Source: Microtetraspora glauca
GTDB lineage: Bacteria; Actinomycetota; Actinomycetes; Streptomycetales; Streptomycetaceae
Direction: 5' to 3'
Length of the DNA stretch: 64,000 bases
NCBI GenBank assembly: GCA_000721275.1
Contig: JOFO01000022.1
Location: forward strand, 1-64,000
Shown here: positions 34,378 to 43,358 of the stretch, one piece after another
Position numbering within the stretch: position 1 is the stretch's first letter
Layout of the letters: each line of letters begins with the position of its first letter
Translations under genes and position numbers: made by a program
The notes under the pieces: model-generated
What the model was told of the DNA's origin: nothing
The model's database searches: none
What the model saw: only the letters and a program-made list of their open reading frames with translations

Positions 34378-35243
34378 CGGCCGCGTGGGGCTCCGTGCTG
34401 TGTGCGGTGGCGGGCGGTCTGCTCGCCGTGCGGCAGGCCGCCTGGCGGCGGCGGGGCGTGCGGCGGGCCGGGGCCCTGCTCCTCGGGCCGGGCGGGGCGT
34501 ACGCGGGCCGGGGGAGGGCGCGGCGGGCGGTGGCGCGGTTGTGGGCGGCGGCCCGGGGACGGCCCGAATGGCTGTGCCTGCCGGCGGCGGGTCTCGTCGC
34601 GCTGCTGGGGGAGTCGCCGCTGCCGCTGGCGGCGGGGGCGGTGGCCGTTCCGCTGGTGCGGCGCAGGCTGCGGGCCGCCCGCCGGCGCGAGGAGAGGGAG
34701 GCGCTGGCCGGACGGGTGGTGGCGCTGTGCGAGGCCGCCGGCGGCGAGCTGAGGGCCGGCCGGCAGCCGGGGGCCGCCCTCGCCTACGCGGCCCGCCGCT
34801 CCGGCGCCCTCGGCCCGGAGGAGGCACGGGTGCTGGCCGCGGTCGGCTTCGGCGGCGACGTGCCGGAGGCCCTGCGGGCGGCGGCTCGCAGGGAGGGGGC
34901 CGAGGGGCTCGCGGGTCTGGCGGCCTGCTGGCAGGTGGCCGTCGACAGCGGGGCCGGCCTCGCCGCCGGGCTCGACCGGCTGGAGGCGGCCCTCCGCGAA
35001 CGGCACGAGCGGCGCGAAGGGCTGCGGGCCGAACTGGCCGGAGCCTGGGCGACGGTGGCCGTGCTCGCCGCCCTCCCGCTGGCCGGTCTCGGCATGGGAG
35101 CGGCCCTCGGCGCCGAACCGCTGCGGATCCTGCTCCACACCCCCGCCGGGGCGATCTGCCTCCTCCTGGGCTGCGCACTGGAGGCCGCAGGTCTGTGGTG
35201 GGCCGGCCGGATCGTACGGGGAGGGGGCGGCGATGAGGAGTGA
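34374..35243 (+). CDS. tadB: Tad inner-membrane protein TadB
   Basis: 289-residue type II secretion F-domain protein. Membrane segments lie near 5-20, 70-92, 225-248 and 258-278; between them the GspF-like domain includes LAGRVVALCEAAGGELRAGRQPGAALAYAA and ACWQVAVDSGAGLAAGLDRLEAALRERHERREGLRAELAGA, the typical loop. With TadC it should form the membrane platform that TadA acts upon. Start GTG 34374 overlaps the tadA stop; the end overlaps tadC by 11 bp. Confidence 0.9.
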   Translation: MTAAWGSVLCAVAGGLLAVRQAAWRRRGVRRAGALLLGPGGAYAGRGRARRAVARLWAAARGRPEWLCLPAAGLVALLGESPLPLAAGAVAVPLVRRRLRAARRREEREALAGRVVALCEAAGGELRAGRQPGAALAYAARRSGALGPEEARVLAAVGFGGDVPEALRAAARREGAEGLAGLAACWQVAVDSGAGLAAGLDRLEAALRERHERREGLRAELAGAWATVAVLAALPLAGLGMGAALGAEPLRILLHTPAGAICLLLGCALEAAGLWWAGRIVRGGGGDEE

Positions 35244-36051
35244 ACTGACGGACCTCGCACCGCTGTTGCTGCTCGGTTGCTGGCTGGCCGTCCGGCTGTG
35301 GTTCCGGCTGGAGCGGGTACGGCGGGCGCGGGGCACCCGGCGGCGGCTCGACGGCCTGACGCCGGCCGGGCGGGACGGGCGGCTCGGGAGAGCGTCCGCC
35401 GCGCGGCGGGTGACCGGGGCCTGGGCGCGCCTGGCGGGCGCGGTGCGGGAGGTGCCGGGGCCGGTGCGGGCCGCGGTCACCGGAGGCGTGCTCGGCTCGG
35501 GGCTGTTCCTCGGATGGCCGGCGGCGCTCGCGGCGGGCGCGGGCGGAGTGCTCGGTGCCCGGTGGTGGATGCGGCGGACCGCGGCCTCCCGGGTGCCGCC
35601 CGGGGAACGGGAGGCGGTACGGCGGCTGCCCGAGGCGGCGGACCTGCTGGCCGCCTGCGCCTCGGCCGGTGCCGGTCCGGCGGAGGCGGCGGAGGCCGTG
35701 GGCCGGTCGATGGGCGGGCCGCTCGGTGAACGGCTGCTGCGGACCGCCGCCGAACTGCGGCTCGGCGGCGATCCGGCCGAGGTGTGGGGGAGGTTCGGCG
35801 CGATACCGGGCGCCGAGGGCCTCGCCCGCTGCATGGAGCGGGCCGGCGCCTCCGGGGCGCCCGCCGCGGACGCGGTCGCCCGGCACGCGGCCGGGCTGCG
35901 GGCGGCGAGCGCCCGCACCGCCGCCGCGCGGGCCCGCAGGGCCCAGGTGCTGATCAGCGCACCCGTGGGGCTGTGCTTCCTGCCCGCGTTCCTCGTGGTC
36001 GGGGTGGCCCCCGTGGTGATCGGCCTGGCCTCGGGCCTGCTCGGCGGCTGA
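35233..36051 (+). CDS. tadC: Tad inner-membrane protein TadC
   Basis: 272-residue second GspF-like platform protein. N-terminal helix LAPLLLLGCWLAVRLWF, a hydrophobic pair near 75-112, the F-domain LPEAADLLAACASAGAGPAEAAEAVGRSMGGPLG near 133-165, and a C-terminal helix pair VLISAPVGLCFLPAFLVVGVAPVVIGLASGL. Starts 11 bp inside tadB, so the two are coupled and probably made in equal amounts. Strongly Arg/Ala-biased, like tadB, due to extreme GC. Confidence 0.88.
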   Translation: MRSELTDLAPLLLLGCWLAVRLWFRLERVRRARGTRRRLDGLTPAGRDGRLGRASAARRVTGAWARLAGAVREVPGPVRAAVTGGVLGSGLFLGWPAALAAGAGGVLGARWWMRRTAASRVPPGEREAVRRLPEAADLLAACASAGAGPAEAAEAVGRSMGGPLGERLLRTAAELRLGGDPAEVWGRFGAIPGAEGLARCMERAGASGAPAADAVARHAAGLRAASARTAAARARRAQVLISAPVGLCFLPAFLVVGVAPVVIGLASGLLGG

Positions 36052-36114
36052 CGGACGACACACGAACGAACCAACGGAGTGAACGGAATGAGCGGAATGA
36101 AGGGGAGCGATGTC

Positions 36115-36339
36115 ATGGGAAAGACGACGTACGAGCGGGCGCGGAAGGCGCTGGGGGCGTTCTGGGCCACCCGGCGGGCGGCGCTGCGGACCGACAGCGG
36201 GATGAGCACCGTCGAGTACGCGCTGGGGCTGCTCACGGCCGCCGGTGTGGCGGTGATGTTCTACAAGGTCATGACGGGCGGCAGTGTCGCGGGCGCCCTG
36301 GAGTCGATGGTCACGAAGGCGCTCGATGCGCCGTTCTGA
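36115..36339 (+). CDS. DUF4244 Flp-like pilin subunit
   Basis: 74-residue protein of the DUF4244 family. A basic N-terminus (ERARKALGAFWATRRAALR) precedes a processing-like site DSGMSTVEYALGLLTAAGVAVMFYKVM: the glutamate five residues after Gly resembles the Glu5 of type IV-like prepilins, followed by a hydrophobic helix. This makes it the probable pilin of the system. I chose ATG 36115 because AAGGGGAG is eight bases upstream; four upstream starts (36079, 36088, 36097) would add short Met/Ser-rich sequence. No prepilin peptidase gene is in this cluster. Confidence 0.85.
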   Translation: MGKTTYERARKALGAFWATRRAALRTDSGMSTVEYALGLLTAAGVAVMFYKVMTGGSVAGALESMVTKALDAPF

Positions 36340-36718
36340 CCGGTCCGGGGCCGGGGCGCGGCGGGCCCGGGACCGGGGGTCGGTGACCGTGGAGGCGGCG
36401 ATCGTGCTGCCGGTGCTCGCGCTCTTCGCGATGGCGCTGCTGTGGGCGCTGGCCGCGTCCGCCGCGCAGATCCGGTGCGTGGACGCGGCGAGGGCCGGGG
36501 CGCGGGCGGCGGCCCGTTCGGAGCCGGTGGCGGCTGTGACCGCCGCCGCCCGGGCCGCCGCGCCGGAAGGTGCCCGGGTGGCGGTGGCGCGGGAGGGGGA
36601 TCTGTGGCGGGTGACGGTGGAGGCGGCGGCGCCCGGTCCCGGTGGTCTGGGCATGACCCTGCGGGCCGGGGCGGCGGCGCTCGCCGAGGACACGGTGGGA
36701 GGAGGTGGAGCGGCGTGA
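36326..36718 (+). CDS. TadE-like pseudopilin
   Basis: 130-residue TadE-family protein. After a basic leader (RRARDRGS) the TadE signature SVTVEAAIVLPVLALFAMALLWAL near 20-45 has the conserved Glu and a hydrophobic helix. The rest is a small Ala/Val-rich exported domain. ATG 36326 lies 14 bp inside the pilin gene with GAAGG upstream; the end overlaps the next gene as GTGA. Probably a minor pilin or assembly component. Confidence 0.88.
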   Translation: MRRSDRSGAGARRARDRGSVTVEAAIVLPVLALFAMALLWALAASAAQIRCVDAARAGARAAARSEPVAAVTAAARAAAPEGARVAVAREGDLWRVTVEAAAPGPGGLGMTLRAGAAALAEDTVGGGGAA

Positions 36719-37254
36719 GCCGGGGACGCGGAGGGGGACGCGGAGAGGGGGTGCGGGGCGCGGCGGCTGGCGGGAGGCGCCGGGACGGGGACCGGGGGGC
36801 CGCGACCGTCTGGACGGCCTTCGCCGTCTGCGCGCTGTGCGTGGTCTTCGGGGCCGTGCTGGCGCTCGGGCAGGCGGTGGCCGTCCGGCACCGGGCGGGC
36901 GGCGCCGCCGATCTCGCCGCCCTCGCCGCCGCCGACCGGGTGCTGTGGGGCGAGCAGGTGGCGTGCGCGGCGGCCGGACGGGTCGCCGCCGCGCAGGGGG
37001 CCGAGCTGGTCGAGTGCGGGGTGGCCGGCGCGGAGGCGGAGGTGACGACGCGGGTCGTCCGGGGCCTCTGGGCCCCCGCGGTCAGGGCCCGTGCGGGTCC
37101 CGCCGCGCCGGCGCCGCACCCTCGGGTGCCTCACCCTCCGGCGCCCCATCCGCAGACGCCTCAGCCCCCGGAGGCTCATCGGCCGGCGCCGCACTCTCTG
37201 GTGTCTCACCCCCCGACGCCCCAACCTCCGGTGCCTCGCGGAGGAGTTCGGTGA
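36715..37254 (+). CDS. Second TadE-like protein (Rv3654c-like)
   Basis: 179-residue protein. The core GDRGAATVWTAFAVCALCVVFGAVLALGQAVAVRHRAGGAADLAALAAA near 25-70 is that of the 'helicase/secretion neighbourhood TadE-like' family, always found at this locus. Two cysteines (ACAAAG and VECGV) may pair. After about residue 120 the sequence becomes a His/Pro-rich repeat (PPAPHPQTPQPPEAH) encoded by DNA that is also the 3' end of the opposite helicase gene, so this tail may be an artefact of that overlap; the real functional part ends near 37080. Confidence 0.8.
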   Translation: MSRGRGGGRGEGVRGAAAGGRRRDGDRGAATVWTAFAVCALCVVFGAVLALGQAVAVRHRAGGAADLAALAAADRVLWGEQVACAAAGRVAAAQGAELVECGVAGAEAEVTTRVVRGLWAPAVRARAGPAAPAPHPRVPHPPAPHPQTPQPPEAHRPAPHSLVSHPPTPQPPVPRGGVR

Positions 37255-39673
37255 GGAGGCGGACGGCGCCGCGTTTGTGGAGGGGGTCGTTGCCGTTGCC
37301 GCACTTGGGGGACTGGATGCAGGACGGGCAGCCCGCCTCGCACTCGCAGGAGGCGATCGCCTCGCGGGTGGCGGCGAGCCAGGCCCGGGCGGTGTGGAAG
37401 GCGCGCTCGGCGAACCCGGCGCCGCCCGGGTGCCCGTCGTACACGAAGACCGTCGGCAGCAGGGTGTCCGGGTGGAGCGGGACGGAGACGCCGCCGATGT
37501 CCCAGCGGTCGCAGGTGGCGAAGAGCGGCAGCATGCCGATGGAGGCGTGCTCGGCGGCGTGCAGGGCGCCGCCGAGGATCTCCGGGGTGATCCGGGCGGC
37601 GTCGAGCTGGTCCTCGGTGACCGTCCACCACACGGCCCGGGTGCGCAGGGTGCGGGGCGGCAGGTCGAGCTTGGTCTCGCCCAGCACCTCGCCCGTGATC
37701 AGCCGGCGGCGCAGGAAGGAGACGACCTGGTTGGTGACCTCGACGGAGCCGTAGCAGAGGCGGCCCGCGCCCCAGGGGATCTCGGTGTCGGTCTCCAGGA
37801 CGCGGATGGAGGTGGTGTCGCGGGCGGTGGTCGAGTACGGCGGGACGGCCTCCTCGACGAGGGCCACGGAGTCCTCCAGGTCTAGCTTCCTCACCAGGTA
37901 GGTGCGGCCCTGGTGGAGGTGGACGGCGCCTTCGTGGACGGCGGTGTGGGAGGCGGCCTCGTCGACCGTGCCGAGGAGCCGGCCGGTGCCCTCCTCGACG
38001 ATCCGGACGGGGTTGCCGCCGCCGCCCCGGATGTCGGCGAGGTCGGCGGCCCGCTCGCGGCGGGTCCAGTACCAGCCGCCGCTGCGGCGGCGCAGCAGCC
38101 CGGCCGCCTCCAGCTGGGGCATGAGGCCGGGGGCTGCGGGGCCGAAGAGGGCCAGGTCGGCCTCGGTGAGGGGGAGTTCGGACGCGGCGGCGCAGAGATG
38201 GGGGGCGAGGACGTAGGGGTTGTCGGGGTCCAGGACGGTCGACTCGACCGGCTGGTCGAAGATCGCCTCGGGGTGGTGGACGAGGAAGGTGTCCAGCGGG
38301 TCGTCGCGGGCGACCATGACGGCGAGGGCGCCCTCGCCGGAGCGGCCCGCCCGGCCGGCCTGCTGCCACAGCGAGGCCCGGGTGCCGGGGTAGCCGGCGA
38401 TGAGGACCGCGTCGAGACCGGAGACGTCCACGCCCAGCTCCAGGGCCGTGGTGGCGGCGAGGCCGAGGAGTTCCCCGGAGTGCAGGGCCCGCTCCAGGGC
38501 GCGGCGCTCCTCGGGCAGGTAGCCGCCGCGGTAGGCGGCGACCCGGCGGGCGAGGGCCCGGTCGGTCTCGGCGAGCCGTTCCTGGGCGATCACCGAGATC
38601 AGTTCGGCGCCGCGCCGGGAGCGGACGAAGGCGACCGAGCGGACGCCCTGCCGGGTGAGGTCGGTGAGCAGGTCGGCGGTCTCGGCGGTGGCGGTGCGGC
38701 GGACCGGCGCGCCGCGCTCGCCGTGCAGGTCGGTGAGGGGCGGTTCCCACAGGGCGAAGACCAGTTCGCCGCGCGGGGAGGCGTCGTCGGAGACCTCGGT
38801 GACGGGCAGGCCGGTGAGGCGGCCGGCGGCGCGGGCCGGGTCGGCGGAGGTGGCGGAGGCGAGGAGGAAGACCGGATCGGAGCCGTACCGGGCGCAGACC
38901 CGGCGCAGCCGGCGCAGGACCTGGGCGACGTGGGAGCCGAAGACGCCGCGGTAGGTGTGGCACTCGTCGATGACGACGTAGCGGAGGGAGCGCAGGAAGG
39001 AGGACCAGCGGGGGTGCGAGGGGAGTATGCCCCGGTGCAGCATGTCGGGGTTGGTGAGGACGTAGTTCGCGTACTGGCGGACCCACTCGCGTTCCTCGAC
39101 CGGGGTGTCGCCGTCGTAGACGGCGGGGCGGATCCGGGTGCCGAGCGGGGCGGCGAGTTCGCGGACGGCCCGGCGCTGGTCGGCGGCGAGGGCCTTGGTG
39201 GGGGCGAGGTAGAGGGCGGTCGCGCCGCGCCCGTTCGGGGCCTCCGCGCCGTCGAGGAGGGTGGAGAGGACGGGGGCGAGGTAGGCGAGCGACTTGCCCG
39301 AGGCGGTGCCCGTGGCGATCACCACGGACTCGCCGTCGAGGGCGTGCTCGGCGGCCTTGGCCTGGTGGGCCCAGGGGTGCTCGATCCCGGCGTCCCGGAC
39401 GGCGGCGATCACCTCGGAGCGGATGCGGTCCGGCCAGACGGCATGACGGCCCGCCCGGGCGGGCATGTGCTCCATATGAGTGATGCGCGCGGCCCGGCTC
39501 TCGCCGGAGGTGAGCCGTTCGAGGACCCGGTGCGGGGAGGGGCGGCTGCCCGTGTCCCCGGCGGGTCGAGCGGTGCGCTGATTCTTGGCCATCGGCACCG
39601 AGTGTGTCACCGGCGTGACGGACAATGCTTCCAAGGCGTCGTGCATGGCTGCTGGTAAGTGATTGAATGCCAT
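37082..39673 (-). CDS. DEAD/DEAH-box helicase with DUF1998 domain (MrfA-like)
   Basis: Up to 863 residues. Superfamily 2 motifs: Walker A ATGTASGKSLAYLAPVL near 117, motif II DECH in VVIDECHTYRG near 228, SAT in LLASATSADP near 265, and motif VI QQAGRAGRSGEG near 420. The C-terminal DUF1998 module holds the cluster CECEAGCPSCIQSPKC (four cysteines, likely zinc), as in Bacillus MrfA, a 3'-5' helicase that repairs mitomycin damage. The tail is a Glu/Ala/Pro/Gly-rich repeat overlapping the second TadE gene. Start ATG 39673 is the longest sensible; ATG 39646 and 39592 are alternatives and none has a clear ribosome binding site. Divergent from bldG. Confidence 0.9.
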   Translation of the reverse strand: MAFNHLPAAMHDALEALSVTPVTHSVPMAKNQRTARPAGDTGSRPSPHRVLERLTSGESRAARITHMEHMPARAGRHAVWPDRIRSEVIAAVRDAGIEHPWAHQAKAAEHALDGESVVIATGTASGKSLAYLAPVLSTLLDGAEAPNGRGATALYLAPTKALAADQRRAVRELAAPLGTRIRPAVYDGDTPVEEREWVRQYANYVLTNPDMLHRGILPSHPRWSSFLRSLRYVVIDECHTYRGVFGSHVAQVLRRLRRVCARYGSDPVFLLASATSADPARAAGRLTGLPVTEVSDDASPRGELVFALWEPPLTDLHGERGAPVRRTATAETADLLTDLTRQGVRSVAFVRSRRGAELISVIAQERLAETDRALARRVAAYRGGYLPEERRALERALHSGELLGLAATTALELGVDVSGLDAVLIAGYPGTRASLWQQAGRAGRSGEGALAVMVARDDPLDTFLVHHPEAIFDQPVESTVLDPDNPYVLAPHLCAAASELPLTEADLALFGPAAPGLMPQLEAAGLLRRRSGGWYWTRRERAADLADIRGGGGNPVRIVEEGTGRLLGTVDEAASHTAVHEGAVHLHQGRTYLVRKLDLEDSVALVEEAVPPYSTTARDTTSIRVLETDTEIPWGAGRLCYGSVEVTNQVVSFLRRRLITGEVLGETKLDLPPRTLRTRAVWWTVTEDQLDAARITPEILGGALHAAEHASIGMLPLFATCDRWDIGGVSVPLHPDTLLPTVFVYDGHPGGAGFAERAFHTARAWLAATREAIASCECEAGCPSCIQSPKCGNGNDPLHKRGAVRLLTELLREAPEVGASGGETPESAAPADEPPGAEASADGAPEGEAPEGAAPARRDPHGP

Positions 39674-39754
39674 CGCGGCTGGCGATTCGTTCTCCGACTC
39701 CCGTCCGGGAGATCCGAGGGGTCGAACGCCCGATAGCAAGGTGCTGGAGGATCC

Positions 39755-40108
39755 GTGGACCTGTCCCTGTCGACTCGCACTGTGCCCGGAGCTGGCGGCG
39801 ACCGTACGGTCGTCCAGGTCGGTGGCGAGATTGATGTTTATACCGCGCCCAAGCTGCGCGAGCAGTTGGTCGAGTTGGTGAACGACGGCAGTTACCACCT
39901 GGTCGTCGACATGGAGGGAGTGGACTTCCTCGACTCCACCGGCCTCGGCGTGCTCGTGGGCGGCCTGAAGCGGGTGCGCGCGCACGAGGGCTCGCTGCGC
40001 CTGGTCTGCAACCAGGAGCGCATTCTCAAGATCTTCCGGATCACGGGCCTCACCAAGGTCTTCCCGATCCACACCTCGGTCGACGAGGCCGTCAACGCGG
40101 TCGACTGA
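39755..40108 (+). CDS. bldG: Anti-sigma factor antagonist BldG
   Basis: 117-residue STAS-domain protein, essential for aerial mycelium and antibiotic production in S. coelicolor. The phosphorylation site lies in [11 protein letters not shown], Ser61 here; phosphorylation by a cognate anti-sigma kinase blocks binding. The rest ([37 protein letters not shown]) matches the family end to end. Start GTG 39755 has GGAGGAT nearby. Followed after three bases by an anti-sigma gene, and divergent from the helicase: the S. coelicolor SCO3550-3549-3548 order. Confidence 0.97.
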   Translation: MDLSLSTRTVPGAGGDRTVVQVGGEIDVYTAPKLREQLVELVNDGSYHLVVDMEGVDFLDSTGLGVLVGGLKRVRAHEGSLRLVCNQERILKIFRITGLTKVFPIHTSVDEAVNAVD

Positions 40109-40111
40109 CCC

Positions 40112-40573
40112 ATGGCCACCGTTGAACTCCGCTTCAGCGCCCAGCCCGAGCACGTCCGTACCGCCCGCCTGGTGGCGGCGGCGGTCGCCCGCCGGGCCGG
40201 GGTGGACGAGGCGGTTCTCGACGAGGTGCGGCTCGCCGTCGGCGAGGCGTGTTCCCGTGCCGTCGGGCTGCACCGCGGCAGCGGTCTCACCACGCCCATC
40301 CGGGTCGTGCTGACCGAGGAGGAGAAGACGTTCTCCATCGAGGTCGGTGACGAGGTGCCCGGTGCGCGGGCGGCGGGGGTGCCCGGCGCGCGCGCCGAGT
40401 CCCCGGCGGAGGCCGCCGAGGACTCCGAGGGCGGCGGTGAGGACGAGATGGGGCTCGCGGTGATCCGCGGGCTCGTCGACGACGTCGAGGTGACCGCCGG
40501 CGAGGACGGCGGCACCATCCGCATGACCTGGCCCACCACCCCGGCGGAGGCGGACGCGGACGTCCTGTCCTGA
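40112..40573 (+). CDS. Anti-sigma factor (RsbW-like ATP-binding protein), BldG partner
   Basis: 153-residue GHKL-type ATPase/kinase. The N-box is EVRLAVGEACSRAVGLH near 38-54 and the G1/G2 region is replaced by a low-complexity acidic insert (SPAEAAEDSEGGGEDEMG) before GLAVIRGLVDDVEV, so the ATP lid is unusual. By analogy with SCO3548 it sequesters sigma factors and is countered by unphosphorylated BldG. Start three bases after the bldG stop with no other site, so the pair is coupled. Confidence 0.93.
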   Translation: MATVELRFSAQPEHVRTARLVAAAVARRAGVDEAVLDEVRLAVGEACSRAVGLHRGSGLTTPIRVVLTEEEKTFSIEVGDEVPGARAAGVPGARAESPAEAAEDSEGGGEDEMGLAVIRGLVDDVEVTAGEDGGTIRMTWPTTPAEADADVLS

Positions 40574-40632
40574 CCGCGCCCCCGGAGACGTCCCGCGAGG
40601 ACGTACCGCGGAGACGTACCGAAGAGACACAC

Positions 40633-40669
40633 GCGAAGAGGCCCCGCCCTGACGGCGGGGCCTCTTCGC
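40633..40669 (+). terminator. Terminator of the bldG operon
   Basis: 16-bp perfect stem GCGAAGAGGCCCCGCC/GGCGGGGCCTCTTCGC around CTGAC, 59 bp past the anti-sigma stop. The remaining gap to hppA (40670-40862) holds short GGGGCGGGGTC direct repeats and nothing gene-like. Confidence 0.93.
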
Positions 40670-40848
40670 TTGGGTCCAGGACTGCGGGGCGGACGGGGAC
40701 GACGGCAGGGCCTCAGTCGCGCGGCGGGGCGCGTGCTCGGCGCGTGCTGGGGGCGGGGTCGGGGCGGGGTCGGGCTGTGCTCGCGGGCAATCGATGGATT
40801 CCTGCGGGGTGCCGCCGCCGGACGGCGGTTCGTAGTGGTTCGGGTGCT

Positions 40849-40854
40849 TATGAT
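40849..40854 (+). promoter_or_regulatory. -10 box of hppA (TATGAT)
   Basis: TATGAT ends eight bases before ATG 40863, the geometry of a leaderless transcript. No good TTGAC box stands at the usual distance; the sequence there is GCGGTTCG. Confidence 0.55.
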
Positions 40855-40862
40855 CCGTGCCC

Positions 40863-43196
40863 ATGTATCCGGAAACGGAAGTGGTCCAGGACCCCGCCGC
40901 CCTCGCCGCCGCGGTGCTCACCAGCGGGAACCGGACGATCGTCGCCGTCGTCGCCGGTGTCGCCCTCGCCGCGCTGGTCACCGCCCGGCTCTTCAGCCGC
41001 CAGGTGCTCAAGGCCGACGAGGGCACCCCGGTCATGCGGCGGATCGCCGCCGCCGTGCAGGAGGGCGCCAACGCCTACCTCGCCCGCCAGCTGCGTACCA
41101 TCGGCCTCTTCGCCGTCGTCGTCTTCCTCCTCCTCTTCGCGCTGCCCGCCGACTCGTGGTCGCAGCGGGCCGGGCGGTCGCTGTTCTTCCTGGTCGGGGC
41201 GCTGTTCTCGGCGGTCACCGGGTACGTCGGGATGCGGCTGGCCGTGCGGGCCAACGTCCGGGTCGCGGCGGCGGCGCGGGAGGCCGCCCCCTCGCCCGGC
41301 GAGCCCGGGCGGGAGCCCGCGGAGGCCGCGCGCCGGGCGATGCGGATCGCGTTCCGTACCGGTGGCGTCGTCGGCATGTGCACGGTCGGGCTCGGACTGC
41401 TCGGCGCCGCCTGCGTCGTCCTCGTCTACGCCGCCGACGCGCCCAAGGTGCTGGAGGGCTTCGGCCTCGGCGCCGCCCTCATCGCCATGTTCATGCGGGT
41501 CGGCGGAGGCATCTTCACCAAGGCCGCCGACGTCGGCGCCGACCTGGTCGGCAAGGTCGAACAGGGCATCCCCGAGGACGACCCGCGCAACGCCGCCACC
41601 ATCGCCGACAACGTGGGCGACAACGTCGGCGACTGCGCGGGAATGGCCGCCGACCTCTTCGAGTCGTACGCCGTCACCCTGGTCGCCGCCCTCATCCTCG
41701 GCAAGGCGGCCTTCGGCGACCACGGCCTGGTCTTCCCGCTGATCGTGCCCGCGATCGGGGTCCTCACCGCCGTCATCGGCATCCTCTCCGTCTCCCCCCG
41801 GCACTCCGACGGCGGCGGGATGCGCGCCGTCGACCGCGGCTTCTTCGTCTCCGCGGTCGTCTCCCTCGTGCTCGTCGCGGTCGCCGCCTTCGTCTACCTG
41901 CCGTCGTCCTACGCGGACCTGGCCGGCGTCACCGAGCCCGGACTGGCCGGGCATGACGGCGACCCGCGGGTCCTCGCGCTGGCCGCCGTCGCCATCGGGA
42001 TCCTGCTCGCCGCACTCATCCAGCGGCTCACCGGCTACTTCACCGAGACCAACCGCCGGCCCGTCCAGGACATCGGCAGGTCCGCGCTGACCGGCCCCGC
42101 GACCGTCGTCCTCGCCGGCGTCGCCATCGGCCTGGAGTCCGCCGTGTACGCGGCGCTGCTGATCGCCCTCTCCGTCTACGGGGCCTTCCTGCTCGGCGGC
42201 GCCTCCGTGATGCTGGCGCTGTTCGCGGTCGCGCTCGCCGGGACGGGACTGCTCACCACCGTCGGCGTGATCGTCGCCATGGACACCTTCGGGCCGGTCG
42301 CCGACAACGCGCAGGGCATCGCGGAGATGTCCGGCGAGGTCCAGGGCGCCGGCGCGCAGGTCCTCACCGAGCTCGACGCGGTCGGCAACACCACCAAGGC
42401 GATCACCAAGGGCATCGCCATCGCGACCGCCGTCCTCGCCGCCGCCGCGCTCTTCGGCTCCTACCGCGACGCCATCGCCACCTCGGTCGCGGAGGTCGGC
42501 GCGAAGGCCGGCGAGATGACCCTCTCCCTGGACATCTCCCAGCCCAACAACCTCGTCGGGCTGATCCTCGGCGCCTCCGTCGTCTTCCTCTTCTCCGGAC
42601 TGGCCGTCAACGCGGTGTCCCGGTCGGCAGGTTCGGTGGTGTACGAGGTGCGGCGGCAGTTCCGCGAGCACCCCGGGATCATGAACGGCAGCGAACTCCC
42701 CGAGTACGGACGGGTCGTCGACATCTGCACCAAGGACGCGCTGCGCGAGCTCGCCACGCCCGGGCTGCTCGCGGTCACCGCGCCGATCGCCGTCGGCTTC
42801 GCGCTCGGCGTCGGACCGCTCGGCGCGTACCTCGCCGGGGCGATCGGCACCGGGGCGCTGATGGCCGTCTTCCTCGCGAACTCCGGCGGCGCCTGGGACA
42901 ACGCGAAGAAGCTGGTCGAGGACGGGCACCACGGCGGCAAGGGCAGCCCCGCGCACGAGGCGACGGTGATCGGCGACACGGTGGGCGACCCGTTCAAGGA
43001 CACCGCGGGGCCGGCGATCAACCCGCTCCTGAAGGTGATGAACCTGGTGGCGCTGCTGATCGCCCCGGCGGTGGTGAAGTTCGGCTACGGCGAGGACGCG
43101 AACGCGTGGGTGCGGGCCGGGATCGCCGTCCTCGCGCTGCTCGTGGTGGCGGTCGCCGTCCGTGCCTCCAAACGGCGCGCGGTGACCGTCGCCTGA
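40863..43196 (+). CDS. hppA: Membrane-bound proton-translocating pyrophosphatase
   Basis: 777-residue H+-PPase with about 16 helices that couples PPi hydrolysis to proton export. Substrate-binding motifs are DVGADLVGKVE near 225, DNVGDNVGDCAGMAADLFE near 250-270 and the late GDTVGDPFKDTAGPAINPL near 705-725. GNTTKAITKG carries Lys where K+-dependent enzymes have Ala, so this is the K+-independent, proton-pumping class. ATG 40863 fits the leaderless -10 box; GTG 40857 lies two codons upstream. Adjacent to the bldG operon as in S. coelicolor (SCO3547). Confidence 0.96.
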   Translation: MYPETEVVQDPAALAAAVLTSGNRTIVAVVAGVALAALVTARLFSRQVLKADEGTPVMRRIAAAVQEGANAYLARQLRTIGLFAVVVFLLLFALPADSWSQRAGRSLFFLVGALFSAVTGYVGMRLAVRANVRVAAAAREAAPSPGEPGREPAEAARRAMRIAFRTGGVVGMCTVGLGLLGAACVVLVYAADAPKVLEGFGLGAALIAMFMRVGGGIFTKAADVGADLVGKVEQGIPEDDPRNAATIADNVGDNVGDCAGMAADLFESYAVTLVAALILGKAAFGDHGLVFPLIVPAIGVLTAVIGILSVSPRHSDGGGMRAVDRGFFVSAVVSLVLVAVAAFVYLPSSYADLAGVTEPGLAGHDGDPRVLALAAVAIGILLAALIQRLTGYFTETNRRPVQDIGRSALTGPATVVLAGVAIGLESAVYAALLIALSVYGAFLLGGASVMLALFAVALAGTGLLTTVGVIVAMDTFGPVADNAQGIAEMSGEVQGAGAQVLTELDAVGNTTKAITKGIAIATAVLAAAALFGSYRDAIATSVAEVGAKAGEMTLSLDISQPNNLVGLILGASVVFLFSGLAVNAVSRSAGSVVYEVRRQFREHPGIMNGSELPEYGRVVDICTKDALRELATPGLLAVTAPIAVGFALGVGPLGAYLAGAIGTGALMAVFLANSGGAWDNAKKLVEDGHHGGKGSPAHEATVIGDTVGDPFKDTAGPAINPLLKVMNLVALLIAPAVVKFGYGEDANAWVRAGIAVLALLVVAVAVRASKRRAVTVA

Positions 43197-43358
43197 CGTG
43201 GCGTCCGTCTCATTCCGCGGGCGCGCCAGGTGCCCGGAAGCCCGGCGCCGCTTGGTTCAAACGGATTCAACACGGGAGGAATCCGTCGTACGAAAGGTGG
43301 AAGTCGTCCGCGCGGCGTGTATGTTCCGGGGCCGAGAGTCTTGGAAGGGACCGATCCG

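Noticed and set aside
37082-41071. Extension of the helicase frame to 1329 codons, through bldG and into hppA
   Set aside because: The part beyond 39673 is antisense to bldG and its partner, which are certain genes, and has no helicase similarity.
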